DNA of 64,000 nt, taken from the NCBI GenBank assembly GCA_964594365.1, contig CAZQMB010000003.1, forward strand, positions 1-64,000. The letters are read 5' to 3'. A program made the position numbers and the translations under genes. Position 1 is the stretch's first letter; each line of letters begins with the position of its first letter. This document shows positions 17,577 to 26,714 of the stretch, piece after piece. The notes beneath the pieces were generated by a model. The model did no database searches and was not told the origin of the DNA. It was given only the letters and a program-made list of their open reading frames with translations. The stretch comes from CAIUSP01 sp964594365. GTDB lineage: Bacteria > Actinomycetota > Thermoleophilia > Solirubrobacterales > 70-9.

Positions 17577-17897
17577 ATGGCTCAGCCGAACATGAACGAG
17601 CTGATGAAGCAGGCCCAGCAGATGCAGGCCCAGATGATGAAGGCCCAGGAGGAGCTCGCCAACGAGACGGTCGAGGCGAGCGCCGGCGGTGGCATGGTCA
17701 AGGTCAAGATGAGCGGTGACACGCGGCTGCTCGAGTTGACCATCGACCCCGAGGCGATCGATCCGGCGGAGCCGGAGATCCTCCAGGACATGATCCACGC
17801 GGCGGTCAACGAGGGGATCCGGGCATCGCAGGAACTCGCGGCCTCCAAGATGGGTGGCCTCGCAGGTGGCGGACTCCCCGGCCTGCCGGGGCTGTGA
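17577..17897 (+). CDS. YbaB/EbfC family nucleoid-associated protein
   Basis: The 106-residue product starts MNELMKQAQQMQAQM after four residues, the typical YbaB helix, and has VEASAGGGMVKVKMSG and LTIDPEAIDP, the conserved core. Family members are dimeric DNA-binding proteins. It begins 3 bp after the dnaX stop and precedes recR, the classical order. The C-terminal Gly/Leu-rich tail is normal. Confidence 0.95.
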   Translation: MAQPNMNELMKQAQQMQAQMMKAQEELANETVEASAGGGMVKVKMSGDTRLLELTIDPEAIDPAEPEILQDMIHAAVNEGIRASQELAASKMGGLAGGGLPGLPGL

Positions 17898-17911
17898 GCG
17901 TGGCCTGAGCC

Positions 17912-18511
17912 TTGTACGCGGGACCGATCAGTCGTCTGATCGCCGAGTTGTCACGGCTGCCGGGGATCGGTCAGAGGACCGCCCAGCGACTCGCCTTCCA
18001 TATCCTCAGAGCCCCCGAAGACCAGGCATTCGCCCTGGCCGACGCGATACGCGAGGTCAAGGAGAAGGTCGGGCTGTGCGAGGTCTGCTCGAACCTCTCG
18101 GAAGGTCCGCGTTGTCAGATCTGCACCGACGAACGACGCGATCGCTCCTCTATCTGCGTGGTCGAGGAACCAGCGGACGTGATCCCGATCGAGCGGACCG
18201 GTGAGTATCGGGGCCTCTACCACGTGCTCGGCGGTGCGCTCTCACCGATCGACGGAATAGATCCCGAGGACCTGAAGATCGCCGAGTTGATCGGCCGTGT
18301 GGACGAGGGGGGCATCGAGGAGGTGGTGCTCGCCACCAATCCGACCACCACCGGCGAGGCGACCGCCCAGCACATCGCCGACCAGCTCGCGGGCAAGACA
18401 CGGGTTACGCGTCTGGCGAGCGGTCTGCCGGTAGGCGCGGATCTGGAGCATGCCGACGAGGTGACGATCGGCAAGGCTCTGGCTGGTCGGCGCTCTCTAA
18501 GCGGCGACTAG
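17912..18511 (+). CDS. recR: Recombination mediator RecR
   Basis: The 199-residue product has the helix-hairpin-helix LSRLPGIGQRTAQRLAFHIL, a four-Cys zinc finger (CEVCSNLSEGPRCQIC), and a Toprim domain (ICVVEEPADV, YHVLGGALSPIDGI, ATNPTTTGEATA). It acts with RecF/RecO to load RecA at gaps. The start is TTG 17912, in line with the usual MYxGPIxxLI beginning. Its stop codon overlaps the stop of the convergent small membrane protein. Confidence 0.95.
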   Translation: MYAGPISRLIAELSRLPGIGQRTAQRLAFHILRAPEDQAFALADAIREVKEKVGLCEVCSNLSEGPRCQICTDERRDRSSICVVEEPADVIPIERTGEYRGLYHVLGGALSPIDGIDPEDLKIAELIGRVDEGGIEEVVLATNPTTTGEATAQHIADQLAGKTRVTRLASGLPVGADLEHADEVTIGKALAGRRSLSGD

Positions 18512-18756
18512 CGTCGGATCTGACGGGTGGGGTCTTCGGACCCACCCGAGAGTGGTGGCTGTCCGCCGCCGGTCGAATCATCGTCGCGGTTCGAGCGGAT
18601 CAGCTCGTAGAGCAGCGAGAGCGCGAGCCCGAGTCCCCCGGCGATCATCAGGATCAACCCGACCGTGGGGATATCCACGACGTCAGAGTTGACCTCGATT
18701 GCGTAACGGAGGATCGCTCCGATCGCGATCAGCAGGACTGCGGCTCCAATCGTCAT
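18508..18756 (-). CDS. Small two-helix membrane protein (DUF6458-like)
   Basis: The 82-residue product has two hydrophobic segments: MTIGAAVLLIAIGAILRYA, and IPTVGLILMIAGGLGLALSLL with a DV-IPTVG turn between, as in actinobacterial DUF6458 proteins. The tail is polar and acidic/basic (SNRDDDSTGG). Function is unknown. The stop overlaps that of recR by 4 bp in convergent orientation. Confidence 0.75.
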   Translation of the reverse strand: MTIGAAVLLIAIGAILRYAIEVNSDVVDIPTVGLILMIAGGLGLALSLLYELIRSNRDDDSTGGGQPPLSGGSEDPTRQIRR

Positions 18757-18808
18757 CAGGCGATGAGCATAGCCATCGGTCAGCGGGAATTACGCACGGA
18801 GGCTTTCG

Positions 18809-20917
18809 TCAGCCATCGCTCAGGCCGAATCGCCAGTAGATACGCCTCAGCCAGCGCGGTGACCACCAGTTCCACTGGCCGAGTAGCGCCATCAGCGACG
18901 GCACCAGCAGGGCGCGGATGATGGTCGCGTCGATCAGTACCGAGAGCGCTCCACCGACGCCGTTGAGTTTGATGAAGATGATCTGCGAGGTCGCGAAGGC
19001 GCCGATCGCGATCGCGAAGAGCAGCGCCGCCGAGGTGATGATCCGGCCGGTTCGCTCGAGCCCGATCGCCACCGCATCGCCGTCGGTGGCACCCTCGTCA
19101 CGCGCTTCTTTGATCCGTGAGAAGAGGAAGACGCCGTAGTCGGTAGACAGACCGAAGGAGACTGCGAAGAGAAGGATGGGGATCGTCTGCTCGATGTTCC
19201 CCTGGCTCTCGAAGTCGAGCAACCCCTCGAGGTTTCCGTCCTGGAAGATCCAGACCAGGATCCCGAAGACCGCGGCGAGGTTGAGGATGTTCAGCAGCAA
19301 CTGTTTCAGCGGCAGCACCACGGATCCGGTCATCAGGAAGAGCACGAGGAGGGTCGAGACGATGATGATCGCGGCGGCGATCGGCAGATGCTCCAAGAGG
19401 CTCTTCTGGAAGTCGACGAACCTGGCCGAGGCGCCCGTGACTCTGACCTCGGCGCCCGGTGGTTCGGGAAGGTCCCTGATCTCCTGAACCAGATCCGCGC
19501 TGCGATCGTCGGTAGACGGGTAGCGCGCGACCGCTTCGATCAATGACCCTGCGGAGCCGACCGGCTGTGCGGGATACACCACTGCCACGCCGGGGAGCTG
19601 CTGGACCTGCGCGGTGACGGCGGCCGTCGCCTCCTCTCCGCCGCTGACCACGACTCGCACCGGCGTGTCCCTGTAGGGCGGGAACTCGGCCCGGATGAAG
19701 TCATCTACCTGGCGGGCGCTTGCATCCTTCGGCAGGACCTGAGCGTCGACATCGCCGAACTTGATCTTGAGGAAGGGGCTGGCCAGGAAGAGCAGCAGCA
19801 CGGTGCAGGCACCCGCCACCATCACCGGACGCAACATCTCCCACTTGGCCAACCGGTACCAGAAGCCGTCGGTGTCGGTGCTGGCCTCTTTGGCGGTACG
19901 GCGCTGGAGGAACTTCGGCGCGAAGGAGTTGACTCGCTCACCGAGGACCGCGAGGATCGCCGGCAACACGGTGAGGGAGATCAGCGCGGCGAACAGGGCA
20001 ACCAGCGAGCCCCCGATCCCCATCGAGTAGAGGAATCGCTGCGGGAAGACGATCAGCGAAGCGAGGGCAGCGGCGACGGTGATCGAGCTGAACAGGACTG
20101 TCCTGCCCGCGGTCTGCAGGGTCCTGATGAGAGCCTGTTTACCGGCACCGTATTTCTCGATCTCCTCCCTGAATCTGGAGACGATGAAGAGGCTGTAGTC
20201 GATCGCCAGACCGAGGCCCAGCCCGATCGTCAGATTGAGGGCGAAGACCGAGATCGAGACCGCCTCGTTCACCGCCCTCAGCATGAGCCAGGTCCCGACT
20301 ATCGCGATCGCGCCGATCAGCAGCGGGAGAGCCGAGGCGATCAGGCTCCGGAAGAAGAACAGGGAGAGCAGGAAGAGCAGCGGGAAGACCAGTAGTTCCG
20401 CGCGTCGCAGGTCTTCCTCGATCTGGTCGTTGACCTGCTTCTGGGAGAGGGCGCTCCCGCCGACCTTGACCCCCGGCTCGTCGGCGAGCAGGCTGGCGAG
20501 GTGCTCGGCATCGTCCTGGAGCTGTCCGTCGTCTGTCGATTTCAGCGTCACCGCCAGGTAGGTCGCGTCGCCGTCTCGCGAGACGAAGTCGTCAGAGCGG
20601 GTCTGCAGCCATCCGGCGGATCCCTCCACGGCTGGATCGGCGGAGATCTTCTCCTGCAACGCAGCGAGCCGGCGCTTCCCGGCGGTGGTCGTGACATCGA
20701 GATCCTCGACCAGGACGACGACGCTAGCCGAGCGATAGCCGGCCGCCTGCAGGTCATCATCGGTCTGGATGCTCTCGGTATCGGGATCCTTGGCGCCGTA
20801 TGGAGCCAGGTAACTCGCGACGTTCCCTCCGTAGAGGGCCGCTCCGACGAAGAAGGCGACTGCGACGACCAGCACCCAGCGGCGCTTCGAGAATGTGAAG
20901 GATCCGAGTCGACTCAT
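18809..20917 (-). CDS. MMPL/RND family transporter
   Basis: The 702-residue product has the duplicated MMPL topology: one N-terminal TM helix, a periplasmic-type loop (about 40-170), a six-helix bundle, a second loop (about 390-510) and another helix bundle. Signature pieces are LGLAIDYSLFIVSRFREE in the first half and FGLSTDYGVFLFSRIKEA in the second; the Asp-Tyr pairs are the proton-relay type residues of MmpL3. MMPL proteins export lipids or hydrophobic molecules. The substrate is unknown. It is one of two MMPL genes here. Confidence 0.9.
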   Translation of the reverse strand: MSRLGSFTFSKRRWVLVVAVAFFVGAALYGGNVASYLAPYGAKDPDTESIQTDDDLQAAGYRSASVVVLVEDLDVTTTAGKRRLAALQEKISADPAVEGSAGWLQTRSDDFVSRDGDATYLAVTLKSTDDGQLQDDAEHLASLLADEPGVKVGGSALSQKQVNDQIEEDLRRAELLVFPLLFLLSLFFFRSLIASALPLLIGAIAIVGTWLMLRAVNEAVSISVFALNLTIGLGLGLAIDYSLFIVSRFREEIEKYGAGKQALIRTLQTAGRTVLFSSITVAAALASLIVFPQRFLYSMGIGGSLVALFAALISLTVLPAILAVLGERVNSFAPKFLQRRTAKEASTDTDGFWYRLAKWEMLRPVMVAGACTVLLLFLASPFLKIKFGDVDAQVLPKDASARQVDDFIRAEFPPYRDTPVRVVVSGGEEATAAVTAQVQQLPGVAVVYPAQPVGSAGSLIEAVARYPSTDDRSADLVQEIRDLPEPPGAEVRVTGASARFVDFQKSLLEHLPIAAAIIIVSTLLVLFLMTGSVVLPLKQLLLNILNLAAVFGILVWIFQDGNLEGLLDFESQGNIEQTIPILLFAVSFGLSTDYGVFLFSRIKEARDEGATDGDAVAIGLERTGRIITSAALLFAIAIGAFATSQIIFIKLNGVGGALSVLIDATIIRALLVPSLMALLGQWNWWSPRWLRRIYWRFGLSDG

Positions 20918-21012
20918 GGAGAGGGGGCGCTCTGAGTTCCAAGGATAAGCGAGACGATGGCGCCATCGACCGCCCGCGTGGCCCCGAGTGGCTGGCCTAT
21001 CCTCGTCCGACG

Positions 21013-22329
21013 ATGGAAGCCGTCAAGAGTCCGAAAGAAGGCGAGCGCGAGCTCGTGGTGATGAAGTTCGGTGGCACCTCGGTCGCAGGGGCCGAGGAGT
21101 TGAAGCGTGCCGCCAGGCGGATCGTCGCCGCTCGCGAAGAGGGGCGATCGGTGGTGGCCGTGCTCTCCGCCCGTGGCTCGACCACCGATGAACTGGAGGC
21201 GATGGCGCGCGAGGTCGCGGAACGGCCTGACCCCAGGGAGATGGACATGCTGCTCTCCACGGGTGAGCGAATCTCCTGTGCTCTCTGCGCGATGGCGATA
21301 GTCGAGCTGGGTCACCGGGCTATCTCGCTCACCGGCTCTCAGGCCGGAATCGTCACCGATTCGTCTCACACAAAGGCGCGCATCATCGACGTCCGGGCCG
21401 ACCGGATCCGCCAGGCGCTCGAGGAGGATTCGATCGTCCTGGTTGCGGGCTTCCAGGGCGTCTCGACCGAGAGCAACGACGTGACCACCTTGGGCCGGGG
21501 CGGCTCGGATACCACCGCGGTTGCGCTCGCGGCAGCGCTCGATGCCGACGTATGCGAGATCTACACGGATGTCGAGGGTGTCTTCAGCGCGGACCCGAGG
21601 ATCGTGACCGACGCACGCAAGCTCCCGGTCGTCTCCTACGAGGAGATGCTCGAGATGGCGGCGTCGGGAGCCAAGGTCCTGCAGCTTCGATCGGTCGAGT
21701 ATGCGCGCAACAACGACGTCCCCATCCACTGTCGGAGTTCTTTTTCTGACTCCGCAGGTACCCTCGTTGTCGCAGAACAGGAGACCATGGAAAGACCACT
21801 CGTAACAGCCGTAACCCATTCCTCGAACGAAGCCCGCGTGACCCTGACGGGTCTGCGCGACGAGCCTGGTGTGGCCGGAGAGATCTTCGGCGCACTGGCC
21901 GAGGCGAATGTGAACGTCGATGTGATCATCCAGAACGAACCCGTCTCGCACGAAGGTGGTGCGGATCTCTCGTTCACCGTGGAGAGCAGCGACGTCACCG
22001 ATGCGGTCGAGGCGATCGAGGCTCTCGACGCCGCAGCGGGGATCGAGACGGACGACAAGATCGGAAAGGTCTCCATCGTCGGTGCCGGGATGCGCAGCCA
22101 CCCGGGGGTCGCAGCCAAGGTATTCGCAGTGCTCGGTGAGTCGAAGATCAACATCGAAATGATCTCTACTTCGCCGATCAAGATCTCATGCGTCATCGCC
22201 GCCGACAGCGTTCCGGCCGCCGTCCAGGCACTGCACAAGGCCTTCGATCTGGGCGAGGGCGCGGTGTTCGAGGAGGATCCGATGGGTGAGGGTCATCGTC
22301 CACGGGTCAGTCCCGACTCGGAGGGATAG
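21013..22329 (+). CDS. lysC: Aspartate kinase
   Basis: The 438-residue product contains VMKFGGTSVAG (ATP/aspartate site), LSTGERIS, LGRGGSDTTAVALAAAL and CEIYTDVEGVFSADPR, all diagnostic of aspartokinase. Two C-terminal ACT domains (about 270-330 and 350-420) bind the feedback inhibitors lysine or threonine. It performs the first step toward lysine, methionine, threonine and diaminopimelate. asd follows after 2 bp, a classic pair. A possible internal start for a regulatory beta subunit is listed separately. Confidence 0.95.
   Translation: MEAVKSPKEGERELVVMKFGGTSVAGAEELKRAARRIVAAREEGRSVVAVLSARGSTTDELEAMAREVAERPDPREMDMLLSTGERISCALCAMAIVELGHRAISLTGSQAGIVTDSSHTKARIIDVRADRIRQALEEDSIVLVAGFQGVSTESNDVTTLGRGGSDTTAVALAAALDADVCEIYTDVEGVFSADPRIVTDARKLPVVSYEEMLEMAASGAKVLQLRSVEYARNNDVPIHCRSSFSDSAGTLVVAEQETMERPLVTAVTHSSNEARVTLTGLRDEPGVAGEIFGALAEANVNVDVIIQNEPVSHEGGADLSFTVESSDVTDAVEAIEALDAAAGIETDDKIGKVSIVGAGMRSHPGVAAKVFAVLGESKINIEMISTSPIKISCVIAADSVPAAVQALHKAFDLGEGAVFEEDPMGEGHRPRVSPDSEG
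21787..22329 (+). CDS. Possible internal-start beta subunit of aspartate kinase
   Basis: In-frame ATG 21787 sits 3 nt after AGGAG and opens a 180-residue product holding just the two ACT domains (MERPLVTAVTHSS). Bacillus and Corynebacterium lysC make alpha and beta subunits this way. About 30 bp upstream is a hairpin with arms CGGAGT/ACTCCG around a T-run (21733-21754). Likely but unproven. Confidence 0.4.
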   Translation: MERPLVTAVTHSSNEARVTLTGLRDEPGVAGEIFGALAEANVNVDVIIQNEPVSHEGGADLSFTVESSDVTDAVEAIEALDAAAGIETDDKIGKVSIVGAGMRSHPGVAAKVFAVLGESKINIEMISTSPIKISCVIAADSVPAAVQALHKAFDLGEGAVFEEDPMGEGHRPRVSPDSEG

Positions 22330-22331
22330 CC

Positions 22332-23387
22332 ATGGCCTCCAATCCCCCGCGCATCGGCATCCTCGGGGCCACAGGCGCCGTGGGATCGACGATCCTCCAG
22401 GTCCTCGCTCAGAGGGGCTTCGAGGCAGCGGAGATCGTGCCGCTCGCCAGCGAGCGGTCCGCCGGCAGCAAGGTCACTTACGGCTCCGACGAGTTGGAGG
22501 TCCGCTTGCTGGAGGAGTCCGCTCTGGAAGGGCTCGATCTGGTTCTCTCCTCGGCCGGTGGTTCGGTCAGCGAAGAGTGGGCGCCCAAGGCGGTCGGAGC
22601 AGGCGCGGTGGTGGTCGACAACACCAGCTTCTGGCGGATGAACGCCAAGGTGCCCTTGGTGATCTCGGAGGTGAACCCCGAGGCGCTCGACTCCCACATG
22701 GGGATCGTCGCCAACCCGAACTGCTCGACCATGCAGATGGTGGTCGCGTTGGCGCCCCTCCACAGCGAGGTCGGGGTGGAGCGGATCGTAGTCAGTACCT
22801 ACCAGTCGGTTTCGGGTACCGGTCGCAGGGCCCTCGAGGAGTTGCAGGAGCAGTCACGGGCGATGCTCGCCGGCTCCGAACCCACCCCACCGGAGATATA
22901 TCCGCATCGGATCGCATTCAACGTGATCCCGCAGGTCGAGACCTTCAAGGACGGAGACGACTACACGACCGAGGAGCGCAAGATGATGGACGAGACTCGC
23001 AAGATCCTCGGAGCGGGAGAGGAGATGGGCATCTCGGCGACCTGCGCCAGGGTTCCGGTGGAGATCGGTCACGCCGAGTCGATCAACCTCACCACCAGCG
23101 AGGATCTCAGTCCCGAGCGATGTCGTGAACTGCTCGCCGAAGCCCCGGGTGTGGTGGTCGCAGACGACCCGTCTAACGGTGTCTACCCGTTGCCCTCGGA
23201 GGTAGCAGGGAGTGACGATGTCTACGTCGGTCGGATCCGCCGCGATCCATCGGCCGAGAACACGCTCAACCTGTGGGTAGTCGGTGACAACCTCCGCAAA
23301 GGGGCAGCGACGAACGCCGTCCAGTTGGCGGAGGCTCTGGTCGAGCGGGACCTCGTGCGAGTTCCCTCCCCCTCGATCCTCGACTAA
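22332..23387 (+). CDS. asd: Aspartate-semialdehyde dehydrogenase
   Basis: The 351-residue product begins with the NADP-binding GILGATGAVGSTILQ, then has LSSAGGSVS, VVVDNTSFWRM, and the catalytic Cys in VANPNCSTMQM near residue 128. VSTYQSVSGTGRRALEEL and the later ATCARVPVEIGHAE fit the family. It reduces aspartyl phosphate made by LysC to the semialdehyde. Its TAA stop overlaps the stop of the convergent antiporter. Confidence 0.95.
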   Translation: MASNPPRIGILGATGAVGSTILQVLAQRGFEAAEIVPLASERSAGSKVTYGSDELEVRLLEESALEGLDLVLSSAGGSVSEEWAPKAVGAGAVVVDNTSFWRMNAKVPLVISEVNPEALDSHMGIVANPNCSTMQMVVALAPLHSEVGVERIVVSTYQSVSGTGRRALEELQEQSRAMLAGSEPTPPEIYPHRIAFNVIPQVETFKDGDDYTTEERKMMDETRKILGAGEEMGISATCARVPVEIGHAESINLTTSEDLSPERCRELLAEAPGVVVADDPSNGVYPLPSEVAGSDDVYVGRIRRDPSAENTLNLWVVGDNLRKGAATNAVQLAEALVERDLVRVPSPSILD

Positions 23388-24565
23388 GGCCGTTCGAGAA
23401 GCCGTTTGAGCAGGGTCGGCGCGATCAGAGTGGTCAGCACCGACATCCCGACGATGACCGTGAACACGTCGCCGTCGATCACCCCTTTGCCCAAGCCAAT
23501 CCCCGCGACGATGATCCCCACCTCACCGCGAGGGATCATCCCGACGCCCACGATCAGCGCGTCTTTCGCTCCCATCGCCCGCGCTCCCAGCCAGGCACCG
23601 GCGAACTTGGTCAGCGCTGCGATCAGGGTCACGGCGATGAGCGCCACCAGCACGAGCGGATCACCGAAGGCCGAGAGCTCGACCTGCAGCCCGATGAACG
23701 CGAAGAAGAAGGGGGGGAAGAAGGCGTAGAGCGGTGCGACCTCCTTCTCGAAGTCGTGCTGGTCCTGGGTCTCGGCCACGATCATCCCGGCGAGGAATGC
23801 GCCGATGATCGCAGCGAGGCCGATCTCCGCCGCGATCGCCGCAAGGCCGAGACAGAGGATGATCGCCGGGAGCAGGGGGGATTCGGCGAACTTCGGTGCG
23901 TGGAAGATGTCGGGCCAGCGCCGGACCAGCTGGATGCCCCCGAACCCCACGAATACGAGGAAGCCGAGCGACACTCCGATCACGATCAGTAGCGAGAGGA
24001 CGTCGACGCCGCCGGTGTCGGCTATCCCGACCACGATCGAGAGCAGCACCAGCGCGAGGACGTCGTCGATCACCGCGGCGCCCAGGATCGTCCGCGCTGC
24101 TCTGGTCTTGAGCGCCTTCAGGTCGAGCAGGACAGCCGAAGTTATCCCGACGCTCGTCGCAACCAGCGCCGCTCCCACGAAGAGACTGGTCTCGGTGCTC
24201 TCACCGATCAGTCGAGCTCCGAAGAACCCGGCGATCAAGGGCAGGATCATCCCGAAGACACCCACTCGGGTAGCCGTGCCACCGACCTTGGCCAAGTCCG
24301 AGAGCCTGGTCTCCAGTCCGACCCAGAAGAGCAGGAAGACCACCCCGAGCTCCGCGAATACCTCGAGCGTCTGGTTCGGCTCGACCAGCCCGAATACCGC
24401 GGGCCCGATGATCACACCGGCCAGGATCTCTCCGATCAGCGTCGGCTGCCTGAGCCGCTTGAAGACCTCGTCGCCGAGCTTGGCTGCGAGCAAGACGATG
24501 AACAGCGAAAGCAGGACGTCCGGGATCTCGCTCGAGGCGGCGATCGGTGGTGCCGGCAGGTTCAT
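23384..24565 (-). CDS. Cation:proton antiporter (CPA2/KefB type)
   Basis: The 393-residue product is almost wholly hydrophobic, about 12-13 TM helices, with LRQPTLIGEILAGVIIGPAVFG near residue 40 and the Asp-Asp pair in GAAVIDDVLALVLLS that marks ion-binding in CPA2 antiporters. Late helices include GMIPRGEVGIIVAGIGL, also typical. There is no C-terminal TrkA-N domain, so it is the short form. ATG 24565 gives MNLPAPP. It probably exchanges Na+ or K+ for H+. Confidence 0.9.
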   Translation of the reverse strand: MNLPAPPIAASSEIPDVLLSLFIVLLAAKLGDEVFKRLRQPTLIGEILAGVIIGPAVFGLVEPNQTLEVFAELGVVFLLFWVGLETRLSDLAKVGGTATRVGVFGMILPLIAGFFGARLIGESTETSLFVGAALVATSVGITSAVLLDLKALKTRAARTILGAAVIDDVLALVLLSIVVGIADTGGVDVLSLLIVIGVSLGFLVFVGFGGIQLVRRWPDIFHAPKFAESPLLPAIILCLGLAAIAAEIGLAAIIGAFLAGMIVAETQDQHDFEKEVAPLYAFFPPFFFAFIGLQVELSAFGDPLVLVALIAVTLIAALTKFAGAWLGARAMGAKDALIVGVGMIPRGEVGIIVAGIGLGKGVIDGDVFTVIVGMSVLTTLIAPTLLKRLLERP

Positions 24566-24609
24566 GCGGTGATTCTGGACCAACCTCCGGCTGGTCGGCG
24601 CAAGCGTTT

Positions 24610-24647
24610 CACCGAACCGGTGCCGGGCCTAGGTCGGTGGTTCGGTG
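24610..24647 (-). terminator. Hairpin terminator after the succinate dehydrogenase operon
   Basis: CACCGAACC (24610-24618) pairs perfectly with GGTTCGGTG (24639-24647), starting 11 bp after the stop of the last gene of the operon. No T-tract follows on the minus strand. Confidence 0.5.
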
Positions 24648-24657
24648 CAGCGTGGGG

Positions 24658-25566
24658 TCAGGCGGAAACCGGCTCGAGCCGGTCGACGACCAACTTGGTC
24701 GAGGCGACGTGCTTGCCGAGACCGAGTTCCTTCGGGTCGATGCCGAGCGCCAGTCCGACCAACTGCGGGAGATGGAGGACCGCGAGGTCGAGATCCTTGC
24801 CTGTCACCTTGGCCGCCTCGGGCTGCTGCATATCGAGGTTGAGGTGGCAGAGAGGGCACGGAGTCACCAGACAGTCGGCACCGGCATCCATCGCGTCGCC
24901 GAGGTGAGTACCTGCCTGACGCAGAGAGACTTCACGGCTCATCGTGATCACAGGGAATCCGCAGCACTTGCGGGCCCCGTCGTATTCGACGACGGTGCCG
25001 CCCAGCGCTTCGATCACCTTCTCCAGGTACAGATCGCGCTCGGGATGCTGCTCATAGCCGAGGCGGTGCCGCGGCCTGAGGACGTAACAACCGTAGAAGG
25101 GGCCGACGCGAAGGCCTTCGAGCGGACGCACGACCCGGTTCTTCAGTTTCTGGAGCCCGTAGTCCTCGACCAGGACCCAGAGGAAATTCTTGTTGGAGAA
25201 GCCTTCTGGGTCGTAGCTCAGGCCCTCTTCGGCGAGTGCGCCGTTGACGTGGTCGCGATAGGCCTTGTCGGCATCGAGACGCTGGCGGCACTCGGACTGC
25301 GCTCCCTGACAGGTCGAGCAGATATTCATCATCGGCAGTCCCGTCTGCTGGGCGAGCGCGAAGGTCCGGGCGTTCAGCGTGTCCGCGAGCTCTTGGTTGT
25401 GCTCGGCGATCACGCCGGCTCCACAGCAGTTGGCGCGGTCCAACTCGACCAGTTCGATCTCCAGCTTCTCGGCTACCAGAGCCATGGAGCCGTGCAACTC
25501 GGTGGTGAAACCTCGGGACACACAACCGGGCCAGTACGCGAACTTGAGGTTCTTCGCCGGACTCAT
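24658..25566 (-). CDS. CCG-domain (HdrB/SdhE-like) subunit of succinate dehydrogenase
   Basis: The 302-residue product has two cysteine-rich CCG domains. The first has Cys in YWPGC, ANCCGAG and ICSTCQGA; the second has FYGCYVLRP, ARKCCGFP and PCPLCH. This is the HdrB/SdhE pattern that binds an unusual non-cubane iron-sulfur cluster. In archaeal and some bacterial type-E complexes this subunit replaces hydrophobic anchors and links the enzyme to the membrane or to an electron acceptor. Its ATG overlaps the sdhB stop by 4 bp. No SdhC/SdhD-like gene is in the cluster. Confidence 0.85.
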   Translation of the reverse strand: MSPAKNLKFAYWPGCVSRGFTTELHGSMALVAEKLEIELVELDRANCCGAGVIAEHNQELADTLNARTFALAQQTGLPMMNICSTCQGAQSECRQRLDADKAYRDHVNGALAEEGLSYDPEGFSNKNFLWVLVEDYGLQKLKNRVVRPLEGLRVGPFYGCYVLRPRHRLGYEQHPERDLYLEKVIEALGGTVVEYDGARKCCGFPVITMSREVSLRQAGTHLGDAMDAGADCLVTPCPLCHLNLDMQQPEAAKVTGKDLDLAVLHLPQLVGLALGIDPKELGLGKHVASTKLVVDRLEPVSA

Positions 25567-26711
25567 GCGGGTGCACCCTCCTTGCCCTGAAGTTCGTTCT
25601 CGGCCAGTTCCTCGGCTTCGTTGTCGTCGCCTCCGCCGAACTCCTCACCCTTGATGTAGAGGTTGAGTTCGATCCTGTGCTCCTCGGCGTGAGCGTAGAT
25701 CCGCTTGACGTGTTTCTGGGCATCGCCAGGAAGCTTGGGGTGGATACCCGGAACCAGCTTCTCGGGAGTCCTGGCCTTGCCGGAGCGGATTGCCCTCAGC
25801 GCGGTGGGGATGTTGTCGAACAGCGCCTTGATCGCGCCCCTCGGAGGCTTGAGCTTGCCCTTGATGCCGGGGGCGAAGGACTCCTGCAGGAGGAGGGCCT
25901 CATCGAGGGTCCCCTTCTGCTCGATGATGTTCACGAAGGCGAGCTCGTGGCGGCGGCCGTTGTTGACGTCGTCGATGTCCTCGTCGTGACCGGCGATGCG
26001 GCGCAGGCGCATGATCTGGTCCATCGGGGCGACGCCCTTCGGGCACGCCTCGACGCAGGCGAAGCAGTGGGTGCAGTTGTAGATGCCGTGAGGATCCTGC
26101 GCTAGGTCGTGGAGCCGCTCCTTGCGCTCACCGTCGCGGGGGTCGCCGACGAAGCGGTAGGCCTTGGCAAGAGCGGCAGGACCGACGAAGTCGGGGTCGG
26201 CCTCCATGGAGAGGCAGGCGGATACGCAGGCACCGCACTGGACGCAGGCCATGGTCTGGGTGACGTCGATCATCGACTCGGGTGGCACGATGTACTCGCG
26301 CTCGGGTGGATCACCCTTCGGCAGCAGCCACGGGGTCACGCGGCGGATCTTCTGCCAGTGGGTCGACTCCATGTCGGTGACGAGGTCCTTGATCACCGGC
26401 ATGTTCCCCATCGGCTCGATGGTGATCGGCTCGGAGTTGCCGTTGCTGCGGTTCGCCCACTCCTTGGCCTCGCTCAAGCGGGTCTTGCAGGCCAATGTGG
26501 ACTGGCCGTTGATCTTGACTCCGCAGGAGCCGCAGATGGCCGCCTTGCACGAGCAGCGAACCGAGAGAGAGCCGTCCTGCTGATCGCGAACCTGGAGCAG
26601 TCCGTCCAGGACGGAGAGATCGGGATCCAGATCGACATCGAAGTTCTCCCAGTAGGGACCCTCACCCGGCTCTGGCTTGAAGCGCCTGACCTTGAGGCTG
26701 AACTTCGCCAT
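25563..26711 (-). CDS. sdhB: Succinate dehydrogenase iron-sulfur subunit, extended form
   Basis: The 382-residue product has a plant-type [2Fe-2S] domain (CSCKAAICGSCGVKING, then ACKT) and a bacterial [4Fe-4S]/[3Fe-4S] domain (CVQCGACVSACLS, CTHCFACVEACPKG). It is about 130 residues longer than a usual SdhB; the acidic C-terminal extension (ending EEFGGGDDNEAEELAE) is unrecognised and may contact the CCG subunit. It passes electrons from SdhA. It starts 3 bp after the sdhA stop. Confidence 0.92.
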   Translation of the reverse strand: MAKFSLKVRRFKPEPGEGPYWENFDVDLDPDLSVLDGLLQVRDQQDGSLSVRCSCKAAICGSCGVKINGQSTLACKTRLSEAKEWANRSNGNSEPITIEPMGNMPVIKDLVTDMESTHWQKIRRVTPWLLPKGDPPEREYIVPPESMIDVTQTMACVQCGACVSACLSMEADPDFVGPAALAKAYRFVGDPRDGERKERLHDLAQDPHGIYNCTHCFACVEACPKGVAPMDQIMRLRRIAGHDEDIDDVNNGRRHELAFVNIIEQKGTLDEALLLQESFAPGIKGKLKPPRGAIKALFDNIPTALRAIRSGKARTPEKLVPGIHPKLPGDAQKHVKRIYAHAEEHRIELNLYIKGEEFGGGDDNEAEELAENELQGKEGAPA

Positions 26712-26714
26712 CGC

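Noticed and set aside
20918..21012. Lysine riboswitch upstream of lysC
   Set aside because: The 95-bp divergent space is too short for the about 170-nt lysine aptamer and shows no conserved core.
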